Shown here: one piece after another, positions 36,223 through 46,016 of the stretch
Layout: each line of letters starts with the position of its first letter
Numbering within the stretch: position 1 is the stretch's first letter
DNA from: Pseudomonas orientalis
Lineage (GTDB): Bacteria > Pseudomonadota > Gammaproteobacteria > Pseudomonadales > Pseudomonadaceae
Assembly: GCF_001439815.1 (NCBI RefSeq)
Contig: NZ_JYLM01000002.1
Span: 310,001-374,000, forward strand
Length of the DNA: 64,000 bases
Reading direction: 5' to 3'
The notes under the pieces: model-generated
What the model saw: the letters and a program-made list of their open reading frames with translations, nothing else
What the model was told of the DNA's origin: nothing
Database searches by the model: none
Position numbers and translations under genes: made by a program

Positions 36223-37517
36223 CGAGTATTTGCCTTCAGTTCGAGGGTCGCCAAGGGCGCGCGTTCACGGTCGCTGGCGCCAGGCTTGAGGAAAATCGTC
36301 AGCACCACCGACACCAGCAATGCACCGCTCATCAGCAGGTACGAGGCGCCGGGCGAACCGGTGCTGCTATTGAGGTAACCCACCAGATAGGAGCCGCCGA
36401 ACGAGCCCAGCGCGCCCATGCTGTTGATCAGCGCCATGGCGCCCCCGGCGACGTTGGCCGGGAGGATTTCCGGGACGATGGCGAAGAACGGGCCATACGG
36501 CGCATACATGCAGGCGCCGGCAATCACCAGCAGGGTATAGGACCACCAGAAGTGTTCGGCGCCGAGCGCATAGGAGGCGTAAAAGGCAATCGAGGCAATC
36601 AACAGCGGCGGCCACACGAAGCGTTTACGCTTTTGCAGCTTGTCCGAGCCCCACGAGACCACCAGCATGCCGATCACGGCGGCAAGGTACGGCAGCGCCG
36701 ACAGCCAGCCGGCTTCGACCATGTCCATTTTCAAGCCGGCCTTGAGGATCGATGGCAGCCACAATACGAAGCCATACACGCCAATGCTCCAGCAGAAGAA
36801 CTGCAGCGCGAGGATGATCACTTTGGGCGAGCGGAACGCTTCGGCATAGTTCTTCACCGCCTTGATACCGACCTGTTCGGCGGCCAGGGCACTTTCCAGG
36901 CTTTGCTTTTCGCTGTCGCTCAGCCACTTGGCGTCCTTGGGACGTTCATCGGCCAGCTTCCACCAGATAAACGCCCACAGCACCGCTGGCAAGCCCTCGA
37001 TGATGAACATCCAGCGCCAGCTGAAATGCTGCACCAGGTAGCCCGAGACCACCGACATCCACAGCATGGTCACCGGGTTGCCGAGGATCAGAAAGGTGTT
37101 GGCCCGCGAGCGTTCGGCGCGGGTGAACCAGTGGCACAGGTACACCAGCATCGCCGGCATTACCGCGGCTTCCACCACCCCGAGCATGAAGCGAATCACG
37201 ATCAGCATGTAGGCGTTGGACACGACGCCCGTCAGAGTGGCCAGGCCACCCCACAGGATCAGGCTGACAAAAATCAGTTTCTTGACGCTGCGCTTCTGCG
37301 CGTAGATCGCCCCCGGCACCTGGAAGAAAAAGTAGCCGAGGAAAAACAGCGCACCGAGCAGGGACGACATGCCGGGCGTGATCATCAGGTCTTCCGCCAT
37401 CCCGGAGGCCGCGGCGAAGCCGTAGTTGGCACGGTCCAGGTAGGCCAGGCTGTAGGTGATAAACACGATGGGCATGATGTACCACCAACGGCGGGTGGCG
37501 AGTTTCACGGTTTCCAT
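36219..37517 (-). CDS. kguT: 2-ketogluconate transporter (MFS)
   Basis: A 432-residue major-facilitator permease of the anion:cation symporter type that imports 2-ketogluconate across the inner membrane. Twelve membrane segments are evident; family signatures include YIMPIVFITYSLAYLDRANYGFAAASG and GVVEAAVMPAMLVYLCHWFTRAERSRANTFLILGNPVTMLWMSVVSGYL. Its place between the kinase and reductase genes fixes the substrate. The ribosome binding site AGGAG precedes ATG 37517. A CA-type motif TACAACAA (minus strand, 37534-37541) lies 17 bases before the start and could be a Crc/Hfq target. It overlaps kguD by 4 bases. Confidence 0.94.
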   Translation of the reverse strand: METVKLATRRWWYIMPIVFITYSLAYLDRANYGFAAASGMAEDLMITPGMSSLLGALFFLGYFFFQVPGAIYAQKRSVKKLIFVSLILWGGLATLTGVVSNAYMLIVIRFMLGVVEAAVMPAMLVYLCHWFTRAERSRANTFLILGNPVTMLWMSVVSGYLVQHFSWRWMFIIEGLPAVLWAFIWWKLADERPKDAKWLSDSEKQSLESALAAEQVGIKAVKNYAEAFRSPKVIILALQFFCWSIGVYGFVLWLPSILKAGLKMDMVEAGWLSALPYLAAVIGMLVVSWGSDKLQKRKRFVWPPLLIASIAFYASYALGAEHFWWSYTLLVIAGACMYAPYGPFFAIVPEILPANVAGGAMALINSMGALGSFGGSYLVGYLNSSTGSPGASYLLMSGALLVSVVLTIFLKPGASDRERAPLATLELKANTR

Positions 37518-37562
37518 AAGGTTGCTCCTGAGCTTGTTGTAGTTGTGGCAACAGGTAGTGGG

Positions 37563-38504
37563 TTATGCAACGGATCGACTGGGTAATTCGGCGCGGGTGG
37601 GCAGCCCTTCCATATCGCCACGGCTCTGTACGGCGCGGCTGCCGATCCAGTTGCCGCGTTGTACCGCCTCGGGAAAACTCGAGTTTTCCAGCAGGGCGCT
37701 GATCATGCCCACGGCAAACCCATCGCCGGCGCCCACGGTATCGACCACGGTGTCCACGCGCACGGCGGCGACAAAGCCCTGGTCCATCTGGGTGCGGTAA
37801 TAGGCGCCATCGGGCCCGAGTTTGATCGCCACGGCTTCGGCGCCCTGATCAAGGTAGAACGCGGCGATATCGGCCGGGTCATCGAAGCCGGTGAGCAGGC
37901 GGCCTTCGCTGAGGCCGGGCAATACCCAGTCCGCCAGGCTGGCGAGGGCGTTGATTTCGCGGATCATCCGCGCCTGGCTGCTCCACAGGGAGGGGCGCAG
38001 GTTCGGGTCGAAGGACACGCTGCGGCCGGCCTTGCGCATCTGTGTCATCAGCTCAACCGACAATTCGCCGGTGGCCTCCGACAATGCCGGCGGAATCCCG
38101 GTGGCATGCAGATGACGGGCTTGCAGCAGTGCCGGGTTGATGTCTGCAACCGACAAATGGCTGGCCGCAGAGCCTTTGCGGAAATACTCCACCTGGGGAT
38201 CGGCGCCGGACTCTTCGCGGGACTTGAGCTGAAAACCGGTGGGGTGCAGCGGGTCGACGCTCACATGGCGGCAGTCCAGGCCTTCGTTGGCCAGCGTGTC
38301 GACGACAAAGCGCCCGAGGGAGTCGTTACCCACCCGGCTCAGCCACGCGACCTTGAAACCCAGGCGCGACAGGCCAATCGCGACATTACTGTCGGCGCCC
38401 GCAATGCGTTTGTGAAACTGGCCGACCTGGGCCAGATCGCCGGTCTGCTCGGCGACAAACATCGCCATGGTCTCGCCAAACGACAGGATATCGATCTCAG
38501 ACAT
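37563..38504 (-). CDS. kguK: 2-ketogluconate kinase
   Basis: A PfkB/ribokinase-family kinase that phosphorylates cytoplasmic 2-ketogluconate to 2-keto-6-phosphogluconate. I choose ATG 38504 ([20 protein letters not shown]), preceded by GGAG at 7 bases; ATG 38510 is the alternative. The start overlaps the kguE stop by 8 bases. The N-terminal motif [30 protein letters not shown] and the C-terminal [18 protein letters not shown], with the catalytic Asp, are intact. 313 residues, normal for the family. It is part of the PtxS-controlled kgu operon. Confidence 0.94.
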   Translation of the reverse strand: MSEIDILSFGETMAMFVAEQTGDLAQVGQFHKRIAGADSNVAIGLSRLGFKVAWLSRVGNDSLGRFVVDTLANEGLDCRHVSVDPLHPTGFQLKSREESGADPQVEYFRKGSAASHLSVADINPALLQARHLHATGIPPALSEATGELSVELMTQMRKAGRSVSFDPNLRPSLWSSQARMIREINALASLADWVLPGLSEGRLLTGFDDPADIAAFYLDQGAEAVAIKLGPDGAYYRTQMDQGFVAAVRVDTVVDTVGAGDGFAVGMISALLENSSFPEAVQRGNWIGSRAVQSRGDMEGLPTRAELPSRSVA

Positions 38505-39279
38505 GGGCATTCTCCACGCGGGGTTGGCCCAGACGGGCGAGGGTGGCGACCTGTTGCGCGGTGACGTCGACCAGGTCATCGCCCTGCAGCGGAAATTCCA
38601 CCGCCCGGGTAATACCTTGAGTCATGTGCGTGAGCAGTTGTTCCCACAGATGCAGGTCGGTGGCGCCAGGCGGCAGGGCCACCAGCTTGCCGTCCGGGCG
38701 ACGCGCGACGGCCTTGCAGTGCAGGTAGTCCACATGCCGGCCCAGCAGACGCGCGGCGGTGAGGGCGGACTGATCCTGCCACTGCCAGTTGCCGATGTCG
38801 AAGGTCATCCTGACCGGCAGGCCCAGGCGTTCGACCTCGGTGAAAAACCGCTGCATCGGCTCGATCCGGCCGCCGTGCAGGGTCTGGTCGTTTTCCACCA
38901 GCAGCTTGACCGCGTGGCGATTGAGCAGGGCCTGCAGGCTCTCCAGGTCGTTGGTGTCGGTGAAGTAACCCAGGGAAACTTTCAGCCAGCGCGAGCCGAA
39001 GGCCTGGGCGCGGTCGAGGGTGGCGGCGAGGTCTGGATTGGGCTGGGCACGCCCGGCCACCCAGAGTTCCAGGGGCGAGGAAAACACCGACTCCAGGCCT
39101 TGCTCGGCGGCGGCCCGGGCCAGCGTGTCGGGCTGTTCGGTGGTGAGCAGTTCTTCACGCCATTCGATGCGCCGGGCACCGGCGGCGCTCAGCAGCGTGA
39201 CAAAACTCAATTGGCCCTGCTGGCGGACCAGCTCGGCGCCGAAGCTGGAAAGGCTGATGGAGACGGGGTATTCATGCAT
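38497..39279 (-). CDS. kguE: KguE, TIM-barrel epimerase-like protein
   Basis: First gene of the kgu operon; a 260-residue xylose-isomerase-like TIM-barrel protein of the sugar phosphate isomerase/epimerase class. Metal-site residues are suggested by [26 protein letters not shown] and [15 protein letters not shown]. The precise reaction of KguE is not firmly established; it is annotated as an epimerase in 2-ketogluconate metabolism. The promoter region contains an exact PtxS palindrome only 14 bases from the start codon, so repression by PtxS and relief by 2-ketogluconate are expected. Confidence 0.9.
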   Translation of the reverse strand: MHEYPVSISLSSFGAELVRQQGQLSFVTLLSAAGARRIEWREELLTTEQPDTLARAAAEQGLESVFSSPLELWVAGRAQPNPDLAATLDRAQAFGSRWLKVSLGYFTDTNDLESLQALLNRHAVKLLVENDQTLHGGRIEPMQRFFTEVERLGLPVRMTFDIGNWQWQDQSALTAARLLGRHVDYLHCKAVARRPDGKLVALPPGATDLHLWEQLLTHMTQGITRAVEFPLQGDDLVDVTAQQVATLARLGQPRVENAHV

Positions 39280-39292
39280 TGTTGTTTACCTC

Positions 39293-39306
39293 TGAAACCG
39301 GTTTCA
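39293..39306. promoter_or_regulatory. PtxS operator at kguE
   Basis: TGAAACCGGTTTCA, a perfect 14-bp palindrome identical to the published PtxS recognition sequence, located between the kguE start codon and the REPIN. The match is exact. Confidence 0.92.
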
Positions 39307-39325
39307 TTTTTTGTGCGCAGAACAA

Positions 39326-39416
39326 AATGTGGGAGGGGGCTTGTTCCCGATTGCGCTATGTCAGTCAGCTTATCTGTAGCTGACCCACCGCAATCGGGGG
39401 CAAGCCCCCTCCCACA
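39326..39416. repeat. REPIN overlapping the 3-prime end of ptxS
   Basis: The left REP (AATGTGGGAGGGGGCTTGTT) and the complementary right REP, which ends CTCCCACA at 39416, flank an inner stem GTCAGCT/AGCTGAC (with a short loop). The right half encodes the last 16-17 codons and the stop of ptxS. Confidence 0.88.
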
Positions 39417-40426
39417 GGGAGTTGGGTGGAGCCGCGAATGATCAGTTGGGGCAGGAAATCGAGGGTACGGGTGGGGGCTGTGTCGCCGCGCAGGCGCTTG
39501 AGCAGACAGTCGAACGCGGTAGCGCCAATCGCCTCGGTGGGCTGGGCGAGGGCGGTGATGCCGTTGCCCACCAGTGGGTACCAGTCCAGGTCATCCAGGG
39601 CGATCAGGCCCACATCGCCGAACAGCTCGCAGCCCGATGCCTTGAGCGCCCGTGTACAGGCCAGCGCTGCAACACCGTTGGCGCAAAACAGCGCCTTGTG
39701 GCCGGGCTTGGTCAGAAAGACTTGCAGGCGGCTTTCCAGCTCGCCATCGAGTTCAACCACGGCACCGGTCAAGCCCGGGCGCCGGGCGATTTCGGCATTG
39801 AAACTGTCCAGGCGCTCCAGGCGTGAACTGGTGCCATCGGTGGCTTCGCTCACCAGCAACAGGTTGCGGTAACCCTGTTGCTCCAGGTGCTCCACCGCCA
39901 TGCGCACCGCCGCTGGATTGTCCAGGCCGACCAGGTCGCTGTGCAGCGGCTCGACCTTGCGATCCACCAGCACCAGGGGCATTTCCCGTTGCAGTTCCAG
40001 CAGTTGGTCGAGGTGATGGCCGAGGGTGTTCACGATCAGCCCTTCGATGTTGTACGAACGCAGTGCCGCCAGGTGCTGGCGCTCCTGCTCGTCATCGCGG
40101 TCGGTATTGCACACCACCAGGCTGTAGCCGTGCTGGCGGCAGGCGGTTTCGACGCCGTGCATCACGGCAATGGAATAGGGGTTGCGGATATCGGCCACCA
40201 GCATGCCGATCAGGCGCGTGCGCCCGCGTTTGAGACCGCGGGCCATCTGGTTGGGGCGGTAGCCGAGTTCAGCGATCGCCTGCTCGATCCGCAGGGCAAT
40301 GGCGTCGGAGAGCAGGGCGCGGTCGTCGCCGATAAAACGCGACACGCTGGCTTTGGAGACGCCGGCGCGCTCGGCGACATCAAGCATGGTCACGCGGCTG
40401 CGCTGGGCGGCAGAAAAGTTGTTCAC
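39365..40426 (-). CDS. ptxS: PtxS, LacI-family repressor of the kgu operon
   Basis: Represses kgu and its own gene and releases DNA on binding 2-ketogluconate. 353 residues: a LacI helix-turn-helix (VTMLDVAERAGVSKASVSRFIGDDRALLSDAIALRIEQAIAELGYRPNQMARGL, about 13-66), then the periplasmic-binding fold with RTRLIGMLVADIRNPY and GLIALDDLDWYPLVGNGITALAQPTEAIG. The body ends at LPQLIIRGSTQ, where LacI proteins usually stop; the extra tail LPVGGGLPPIAVGQLQIS is encoded by a REPIN. The gene has its own copy of the PtxS palindrome upstream and shares strand with kgu as a separate unit. Confidence 0.94.
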   Translation of the reverse strand: MNNFSAAQRSRVTMLDVAERAGVSKASVSRFIGDDRALLSDAIALRIEQAIAELGYRPNQMARGLKRGRTRLIGMLVADIRNPYSIAVMHGVETACRQHGYSLVVCNTDRDDEQERQHLAALRSYNIEGLIVNTLGHHLDQLLELQREMPLVLVDRKVEPLHSDLVGLDNPAAVRMAVEHLEQQGYRNLLLVSEATDGTSSRLERLDSFNAEIARRPGLTGAVVELDGELESRLQVFLTKPGHKALFCANGVAALACTRALKASGCELFGDVGLIALDDLDWYPLVGNGITALAQPTEAIGATAFDCLLKRLRGDTAPTRTLDFLPQLIIRGSTQLPVGGGLPPIAVGQLQIS

Positions 40427-40458
40427 GGTGATCGACCTTCTATTTTTATTGGAATCGC

Positions 40459-40472
40459 TGAAACCGGTTTCA
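40459..40472. promoter_or_regulatory. PtxS operator at ptxS (autoregulation)
   Basis: A second exact TGAAACCGGTTTCA palindrome, 33 bases upstream of the ptxS start codon. It predicts autorepression. Confidence 0.92.
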
Positions 40473-40533
40473 GGAAACCATCAAATGAGGAAAGTCGTCA
40501 AGTTGTTGTAGGACAAAGTCAGATAGCCGGCGT

Positions 40534-41121
40534 CTACACCATCACACCCAGCCAGGTCGCGACCAGCAGCAACAAGGCCATGCCCCGGTTGAAGCGCTGC
40601 ATGGCCCTGGCTGAACGAAACACCCGTGACGATCCGATGCCCAGCAGTGCCCACGTGCCAAGGCAGGGCAGGGAGATCAGGAAAAAAACCAGGGACAGGG
40701 CCATTACCTGGCTCTGGCGCCCCTCACCGTTGCCGGCAAATACGCTCACGACTGCCAGGGCCATCATCCAGGTTTTGGGATTGATCAATTGCAGCGCGGC
40801 GGCGCCGATCAGGCCAAGGGGCTTTTCGACGGTGCCCACTTCGATGGCTTGGGCGGGCGCGCTGAAGATTTGCCAGGCCAGGTAAGTCAGCCAGGCGACG
40901 CCGATCCATTGCATGGCGGTCTGTACCTTGGGCAAATGGACCAGGGACTGGCCGAATCCGCTCCCCACCAGCAACACAAGGCCCGCAGCCCCGGCGCAAG
41001 CGCCGAAGATGATCGGCAGCGCGGCTCTGAAGCCATAGCGTGCGCTATTGCTCAGCACCAGGATATTGGTGGGGCCGGGGGTGATAGAGGCAACAAAGGC
41101 GAACACGATAAACGCCAACAT
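40534..41121 (-). CDS. LysE-family amino acid exporter
   Basis: A 195-residue inner-membrane exporter of the LysE/RhtB family with about six membrane segments. The family signature is at the N-terminus: VASITPGPTNILVLSNSARYGFRAALPIIFGACAGAAGLVLLVGSG, with the central helix LINPKTWMMALAVVSVFAG. It likely exports an amino acid or metabolite; the substrate is unknown. The divergent or upstream AraC gene at 41173-42042 is on the same strand, 51 bases before it, and is a plausible regulator in the same transcript. Confidence 0.9.
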   Translation of the reverse strand: MLAFIVFAFVASITPGPTNILVLSNSARYGFRAALPIIFGACAGAAGLVLLVGSGFGQSLVHLPKVQTAMQWIGVAWLTYLAWQIFSAPAQAIEVGTVEKPLGLIGAAALQLINPKTWMMALAVVSVFAGNGEGRQSQVMALSLVFFLISLPCLGTWALLGIGSSRVFRSARAMQRFNRGMALLLLVATWLGVMV

Positions 41122-41172
41122 GACAGGAACTCCAAAAACAATCGGTGGAGTCCATCTTCACCAGCCTGCACG

Positions 41173-42042
41173 CTACCTGTCTGGAAGATTTGAGCAACGC
41201 TTGCGGTACGCGGCGGGCGTGAGGCCGTAGGCGCGTACAAACCCGCGGCCCAGGTGGCTCTGGTCGGCAAAACCCAGGGCAATCGCCACATCCGCCGGTT
41301 GCTCGCCCCTGGCCAGCAAATGCCGGGCGCGAGCCAGGCGCAGTTGCACCAGGTAGGCGTGAGGCGGCAGGCCGAACGCGCTCTTGAAGGCGCGACTGAG
41401 GCGGAAGCGGTCAACACCGCAGGCCAGGGCCAACTCGCCCATGCCGACATCGGCGTGCAAGTGGGCATGCAAATATTCCCGGGCCTTGTGCGCCACTTGC
41501 GGCAAGCGCGGGTCTTCGCGGTAGCGGGTGCGCCAGTAGAGTTGGCCGGTGAGGCGCTCCAGCAATTGGTCCATGGCGCGTTGCCGCACAATGCGCAGCT
41601 CGCCGCTGTGCAGGGTCTGGAAGGCCTGGCTGGTGGCCAGGGCCAGGCGCGGATCGCTGGTCAAGGTGCTGGCGAAACTCAACTGGCTGTCCAGCGGCGC
41701 CTCTTCGAACACCGCGCTCACTTCACGCGCCAACCAGTGCGGGTCGAGGTAGAGCATGTGATAGGTGAAGCCGTCCGGGGTGGGCGCATCGCCGTCGTGC
41801 AACTCGCCGGGTTCCACCAGGAACACCTGGCCGGGCACGCTGTTGTGGCGCGTGCGCCGGCAGTTGAATTGCTGCACGCCTTGCTCGGTGACACCGATCA
41901 GGTAGCTGTCGTGCCAGTGCGGATCGTAGGCGTGGCCCTCGAAATGCGCGCGCAGGGTCTCGATGCCGGTGTCGGCGTCCTGGGACAGGTCGATCCAATT
42001 GTGCGCGGCCATACAACACCGAGGATGAGTAAGTACTGTCAT
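41173..42042 (-). CDS. AraC-family regulator with cupin sensor
   Basis: A 289-residue AraC/XylS regulator. The N-terminal cupin sensor contains HAYDPHWHDSYLIGVTEQGVQQFNCRR and VFLVEPGELHDGDAPTPDGFTYHMLYLDPHWL. The C-terminal double helix-turn-helix includes VGMGELALACGVDRFRLSRAFKSAFGLPPHAYLVQLRLARARHLL and DVAIALGFADQSHLGRGFVRAYGLTPAAYRK. Such cupin-AraC proteins commonly control adjacent LysE exporters, and the LysE gene follows on the same strand. ATG 42012 (MAAHNWIDLSQDADTG) is a likely alternative start, since the first 10 residues are atypical. Confidence 0.9.
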   Translation of the reverse strand: MTVLTHPRCCMAAHNWIDLSQDADTGIETLRAHFEGHAYDPHWHDSYLIGVTEQGVQQFNCRRTRHNSVPGQVFLVEPGELHDGDAPTPDGFTYHMLYLDPHWLAREVSAVFEEAPLDSQLSFASTLTSDPRLALATSQAFQTLHSGELRIVRQRAMDQLLERLTGQLYWRTRYREDPRLPQVAHKAREYLHAHLHADVGMGELALACGVDRFRLSRAFKSAFGLPPHAYLVQLRLARARHLLARGEQPADVAIALGFADQSHLGRGFVRAYGLTPAAYRKRCSNLPDR

Positions 42043-42084
42043 TAGCGCCCGAGGGCAGCCTGGCGTCTAGAAGGTTTGTGCAGC

Positions 42085-42726
42085 TCAGCCAAACAGACCG
42101 GCGGCGATATTGATCGAGAACCCCAGAATCGCCGTGTTGAACAGAAAGCCGATCAACGATTGCCCCAGCACCACCTTGCGCAGGCCACGGGTGGCGACGC
42201 CCACATCCGAGGTCTGCACCGCCACGCCGATGGTGAAGGAGAAATACAGGAAATCCCAGTAGTTGGGCGTGAGCAAGCCTTCGGCAAAGCGCAGGGCCGG
42301 TTCCTTGCCGTTCCAGGTGTAATAGAGCCTGGCGTAGTGCACGCTGAAGATCACCCCGATCAGCAGCCACGAACCGATCACCGTCAAGCCGGTGAAGCCG
42401 TAATGCAACAGGCGCTCGGTGGTTGCCAGGTCTTTGCTGCCGGCCAGTTCGAAGGTGATGGTTGCCAGGCTGGCGATGGCGGCGATGCACACCATGAACA
42501 GCACCAGGCCGGCGTTTTCGTCTTCGATTTCGGCGATGCGCTTGACGTCCTCGGCCCTGGCGCGACTGGTCAGCCACAGCATCAGCACCAGATAAGTCCA
42601 GACGCCGGCGTTCCAGCCGATCAGGATCTTGCTGACCCACGTCTCGGCCGGCACCAGGATGCCCACGGCAAGGCCCAGCACAGCGGCGGATGAAAGGCGA
42701 GGGTGGGTGCGGGCGAGGAAGGGCAT
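42085..42726 (-). CDS. DUF1345 integral membrane protein
   Basis: A 213-residue membrane protein of family DUF1345 with about five transmembrane segments: [84 protein letters not shown] and the C-terminal [18 protein letters not shown]. The conserved motif [26 protein letters not shown] is intact and is the family hallmark, resembling the pore-region style of ion channels. No function is established for the family. The gene is monocistronic and flanked by a REPIN at its upstream side. Confidence 0.88.
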   Translation of the reverse strand: MPFLARTHPRLSSAAVLGLAVGILVPAETWVSKILIGWNAGVWTYLVLMLWLTSRARAEDVKRIAEIEDENAGLVLFMVCIAAIASLATITFELAGSKDLATTERLLHYGFTGLTVIGSWLLIGVIFSVHYARLYYTWNGKEPALRFAEGLLTPNYWDFLYFSFTIGVAVQTSDVGVATRGLRKVVLGQSLIGFLFNTAILGFSINIAAGLFG

Positions 42727-42802
42727 GGCGGTTCACACTGGGTAGTTGTGAGCACCATAGCCTATTCGGTGGTACCTGATCATGAACTTGATCGATAACC
42801 CC

Positions 42803-42890
42803 TGTGGGAGGGGGCTTGCCCCCGATGACGGTGGATCAGTCAGAGTGTTTGCAACTGATACACCGCAATCGGGGCAAGCCCCCTCCCACA
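42803..42890. repeat. REPIN between RND permease and DUF1345 genes
   Basis: The left REP TGTGGGAGGGGGCTTGCCCC is complementary to the right REP ending GCCCCCTCCCACA at 42890, with one base lost in the right G-run. An inner stem GATCAGT/ACTGATA-like sequence is present. It lies 21 bases past the RND permease stop. Confidence 0.85.
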
Positions 42891-42911
42891 TTTTTACCGC
42901 GCCTGGCTGGA

Positions 42912-45900
42912 CTAAGCGGTCTTGTGGCGCTTGCGCACCAGCTTCATCACCACCACAAAGAACACCGGCACAAACACCACCGCCAGTGTCGCCGTGATCA
43001 TCCCGCCAATCACGCCGGTACCGATCGCCTGCTGGCTCGCCGAACTGGCCCCGGTGGCAATCGCCAGCGGCACCACGCCGAGGATGAACGCCAGCGAGGT
43101 CATGATGATCGGGCGCAGGCGCAGGCGCGCGGCCTTCAAGGTGGCGTCGACCAAGTCCTCACCCTGTTCATACAGGTCCTTGGCGAATTCGATGATCAGG
43201 ATCGCGTTCTTCGCCGACAGGCCGATGATGGTGATCAGGCCGACCTTGAAGAACACATCGTTGGGCATACCGCGCAAGCTCACCGCCAGCACCGCCCCGA
43301 GCACGCCCAGCGGCACCACCAGCAATACCGAGGTCGGGATCGACCAGCTCTCGTACAAGGCGGCCAGACACAGGAACACGATCAGCAGCGACAGGCCCAG
43401 CAGGATCGGCGCCTGGGAACCGGACAGGCGCTCCTGCAAGGACAACCCGGTCCATTCCTGGCCTAGCCCTGCGGGCAACTGACTCACCAGACGCTCGATT
43501 TCGCCCATCGCCTCGCCGGTGCTGTGTCCTGGCGCCGCTTCGCCGCTGATGGCGATGGCGGGGTAGCCGTTGTAGCGCGTCAGTTGCGTCGGGCCCTGGG
43601 TCCATTTGGCTTCGACAAACGCCGACAGCGGCACCATTTTCCCGGCGTTGTTGCGCACGTTGATCTTCATCAAGTCCGCCACCTGGCTGCGCTGGTCGCC
43701 TTCGGCCTGCACCACCACGCGCTGCATGCGGCCCTGGTTGGGGAAGTCGTTGATGTAGGCCGAGCCGATGGCCGACGACAATACGTTGCCGACGTCGGCA
43801 AACGCCACGCCCAGCGCATTGGCCTGCTTGCGGTCCACTTCCAGCTGTACCTGCGGGGCTTCGGCCAGGGCGCTTTCGCGCACGTTGGCCAGGATCGGGC
43901 TTTTCGCGGCAGCTGCCAGCAACTCGGTACGTGCGGCCATCAACCCCGCGTGGCCGACGCCGCCACGGTCCTGCAGGCGGAACTCGAAGCCGCTGGAAGT
44001 GCCGAGGCCGTCTACCGGAGGTGGCAGGACCGCATAGGCAATCGCGTCCTTGAGTTCGCTGAAGGCCACGTTGGCGCGGTCGGCAATCGATGACGCCGAA
44101 TCATCGCCGCCACGCTCGGACCAGTCCTTGAGCGTGGTAAACGCCAGCGCCGCGTTCTGCCCGGAGCCGGAGAAACTGAAGCCCATGATCATGGTGGTAT
44201 CGCCCACTCCCGGCTCCGTGGCGTTGTGCGCCTCGATCCGCTCGGCCACCTGCACCGTGCGGTTCTTGCTCGCGCCCGGTGGCAACTGGATATCGGTGAT
44301 GGTGTAGCCCTGGTCTTCCACCGGCAGGAACGAGGAGGGCAGGCGACTGAACAACAGCCCCAGGCCCACCAGCAGCACCAGGTAGATCAGCAGGTAGCGG
44401 CCGCTGCGCTTGAGGGCATAGGCCACCCAGCCTTCATAGCGGTCGGTCAGTTGCTCGAAGCGTTTATTGAACCAGCCGAAGAAGCCACCCTTGGCGTGGT
44501 GTTCGCCCTCGGCAATCGGCTTGAGCAAGGTGGCGCACAGCGCCGGGGTCAACGTCAGGGCCAGAAACGCCGAGAACAGAATCGAGGTGGCCATCGACAG
44601 CGAGAACTGCTGGTAGATCACCCCCACCGAGCCAGGCATGAACGCCATCGGCAGGAACACCGCGACCAGGACCAGGGTGATACCGACGATGGCGCCGGTG
44701 ATCTGGCCCATGGCCTTTTTCGTGGCGTCCTTGGGCGACAGGCCTTCGCTGGCCATGATCCGCTCGACGTTCTCCACCACCACAATCGCATCGTCCACCA
44801 GGATGCCGATCGCCAGCACCATGCCGAACATGGTCAGTACGTTGATCGAAAAGCCCAGCAACAGCATGGTGGCGAAGGTGCCCATCAGTGCAATCGGCAC
44901 CACCAGCGTGGGGATCAGGGTGTAGCGCACGTTCTGCAGGAACAGGAACATCACCGCGAACACCAGCGCCATCGCCTCGAGCAAGGTGTAGACCACCTTG
45001 GTAATCGAGACTTTGACGAACGGCGAGGTGTCATAGGGGATCTTGTATTCCACATTGGCCGGGAAATAGCGCGACAGCTCGTCCATCTTCGCCCGCACCA
45101 GGGTCGCGGTGTTCAGCGCGTTGGCACCGGGTGACAGTTGCACGCTGACGGCGGTGGACGGTTTGCCGTTCAGGCGCGTGGAGAATTGGTATTCCTGGCT
45201 GCCGACTTCCACCCGCGCCACATCGCCGATGCGCACGGTGGAGCCGTCAGGGTTGGCCTTGAGCACGATGTCGGCGAACTCCGCCGGTGTCGACAATTGG
45301 CCCTTGACCAGAATGGCCGCGGTGATTTCCTGGGTGTTGGTCCCCGGCAGGTCACCGATGCTGCCCGCCGAGACCTGGGCGTTCTGCGCGCTGATCGCGG
45401 CATTCACGTCGGCCGGCGTGAGGTTGAAGCCGATCAGCTTCTGCGGGTCGATCCAGATGCGCATGGCGCGCTCGGCGCCATACAGCTGGGCCTTGCCCAC
45501 CCCGTCCAGGCGCTTGAGTTCGTTCATCACGTTGCGCGCCAGGTAATCGCTGAGCGCCACGTCATCAAGCTTGCCGTCATTGGACGTCAGCGTCACCAGC
45601 AGCAGGAAGCCGGCCGAGACTTTCTCCACCTGCAAGCCTTGTTGCGTCACCGCTTGCGGCAGGCGCGGCTCCACCGCCTTGAGACGGTTTTGCACATCCA
45701 CCTGGGCCATTTCCGGGTTGGTGCCCGGTTGGAAGGTGGCGGTAATGGTCGCCGAACCCAGGCTGCTCTGGGACTCGAAATACAGCAGGTGATCGGCGCC
45801 GTTGAGCTCCTGCTCGATCAGGCTGACCACGCTTTCATCCAGGGTCTGGGCCGAAGCGCCAGGGTACACCGCGTAGATTTCCACCTTGGGCGGCGCGACG

Positions 45901-46010
45901 TTGGGGTATTGGGCCACCGGCAATTGCGGGATCGCCAGGAAGCCGGCCAGCAAAATGAACAAGGCCACCACCCAGGCGAAAATCGGGCGGTCGATAAAGA
46001 ACTGCGGCAT
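42912..46010 (-). CDS. RND multidrug efflux permease (MexN-like)
   Basis: A 1,032-residue hydrophobe/amphiphile efflux permease of the inner membrane, proton-driven and trimeric. The N-terminus MPQFFIDRPIFAWVVALFILLAG, the region GFSINVLTMFGMVLAIGILVDDAIVVVENVERIM with the proton-relay Asp pair, and the second-half GLSAKNAILIIEFAKDL match the family. Gene order (adaptor-permease, no outer-membrane gene, divergent two-component system) matches P. aeruginosa PA1435-PA1438, where the pump is MexMN and uses OprM. Substrates here are inferred to be phenicol-like antibiotics at best. The start lies 6 bases after the adaptor stop. Confidence 0.92.
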   Translation of the reverse strand: MPQFFIDRPIFAWVVALFILLAGFLAIPQLPVAQYPNVAPPKVEIYAVYPGASAQTLDESVVSLIEQELNGADHLLYFESQSSLGSATITATFQPGTNPEMAQVDVQNRLKAVEPRLPQAVTQQGLQVEKVSAGFLLLVTLTSNDGKLDDVALSDYLARNVMNELKRLDGVGKAQLYGAERAMRIWIDPQKLIGFNLTPADVNAAISAQNAQVSAGSIGDLPGTNTQEITAAILVKGQLSTPAEFADIVLKANPDGSTVRIGDVARVEVGSQEYQFSTRLNGKPSTAVSVQLSPGANALNTATLVRAKMDELSRYFPANVEYKIPYDTSPFVKVSITKVVYTLLEAMALVFAVMFLFLQNVRYTLIPTLVVPIALMGTFATMLLLGFSINVLTMFGMVLAIGILVDDAIVVVENVERIMASEGLSPKDATKKAMGQITGAIVGITLVLVAVFLPMAFMPGSVGVIYQQFSLSMATSILFSAFLALTLTPALCATLLKPIAEGEHHAKGGFFGWFNKRFEQLTDRYEGWVAYALKRSGRYLLIYLVLLVGLGLLFSRLPSSFLPVEDQGYTITDIQLPPGASKNRTVQVAERIEAHNATEPGVGDTTMIMGFSFSGSGQNAALAFTTLKDWSERGGDDSASSIADRANVAFSELKDAIAYAVLPPPVDGLGTSSGFEFRLQDRGGVGHAGLMAARTELLAAAAKSPILANVRESALAEAPQVQLEVDRKQANALGVAFADVGNVLSSAIGSAYINDFPNQGRMQRVVVQAEGDQRSQVADLMKINVRNNAGKMVPLSAFVEAKWTQGPTQLTRYNGYPAIAISGEAAPGHSTGEAMGEIERLVSQLPAGLGQEWTGLSLQERLSGSQAPILLGLSLLIVFLCLAALYESWSIPTSVLLVVPLGVLGAVLAVSLRGMPNDVFFKVGLITIIGLSAKNAILIIEFAKDLYEQGEDLVDATLKAARLRLRPIIMTSLAFILGVVPLAIATGASSASQQAIGTGVIGGMITATLAVVFVPVFFVVVMKLVRKRHKTA

Positions 46011-46016
46011 GGCGGG

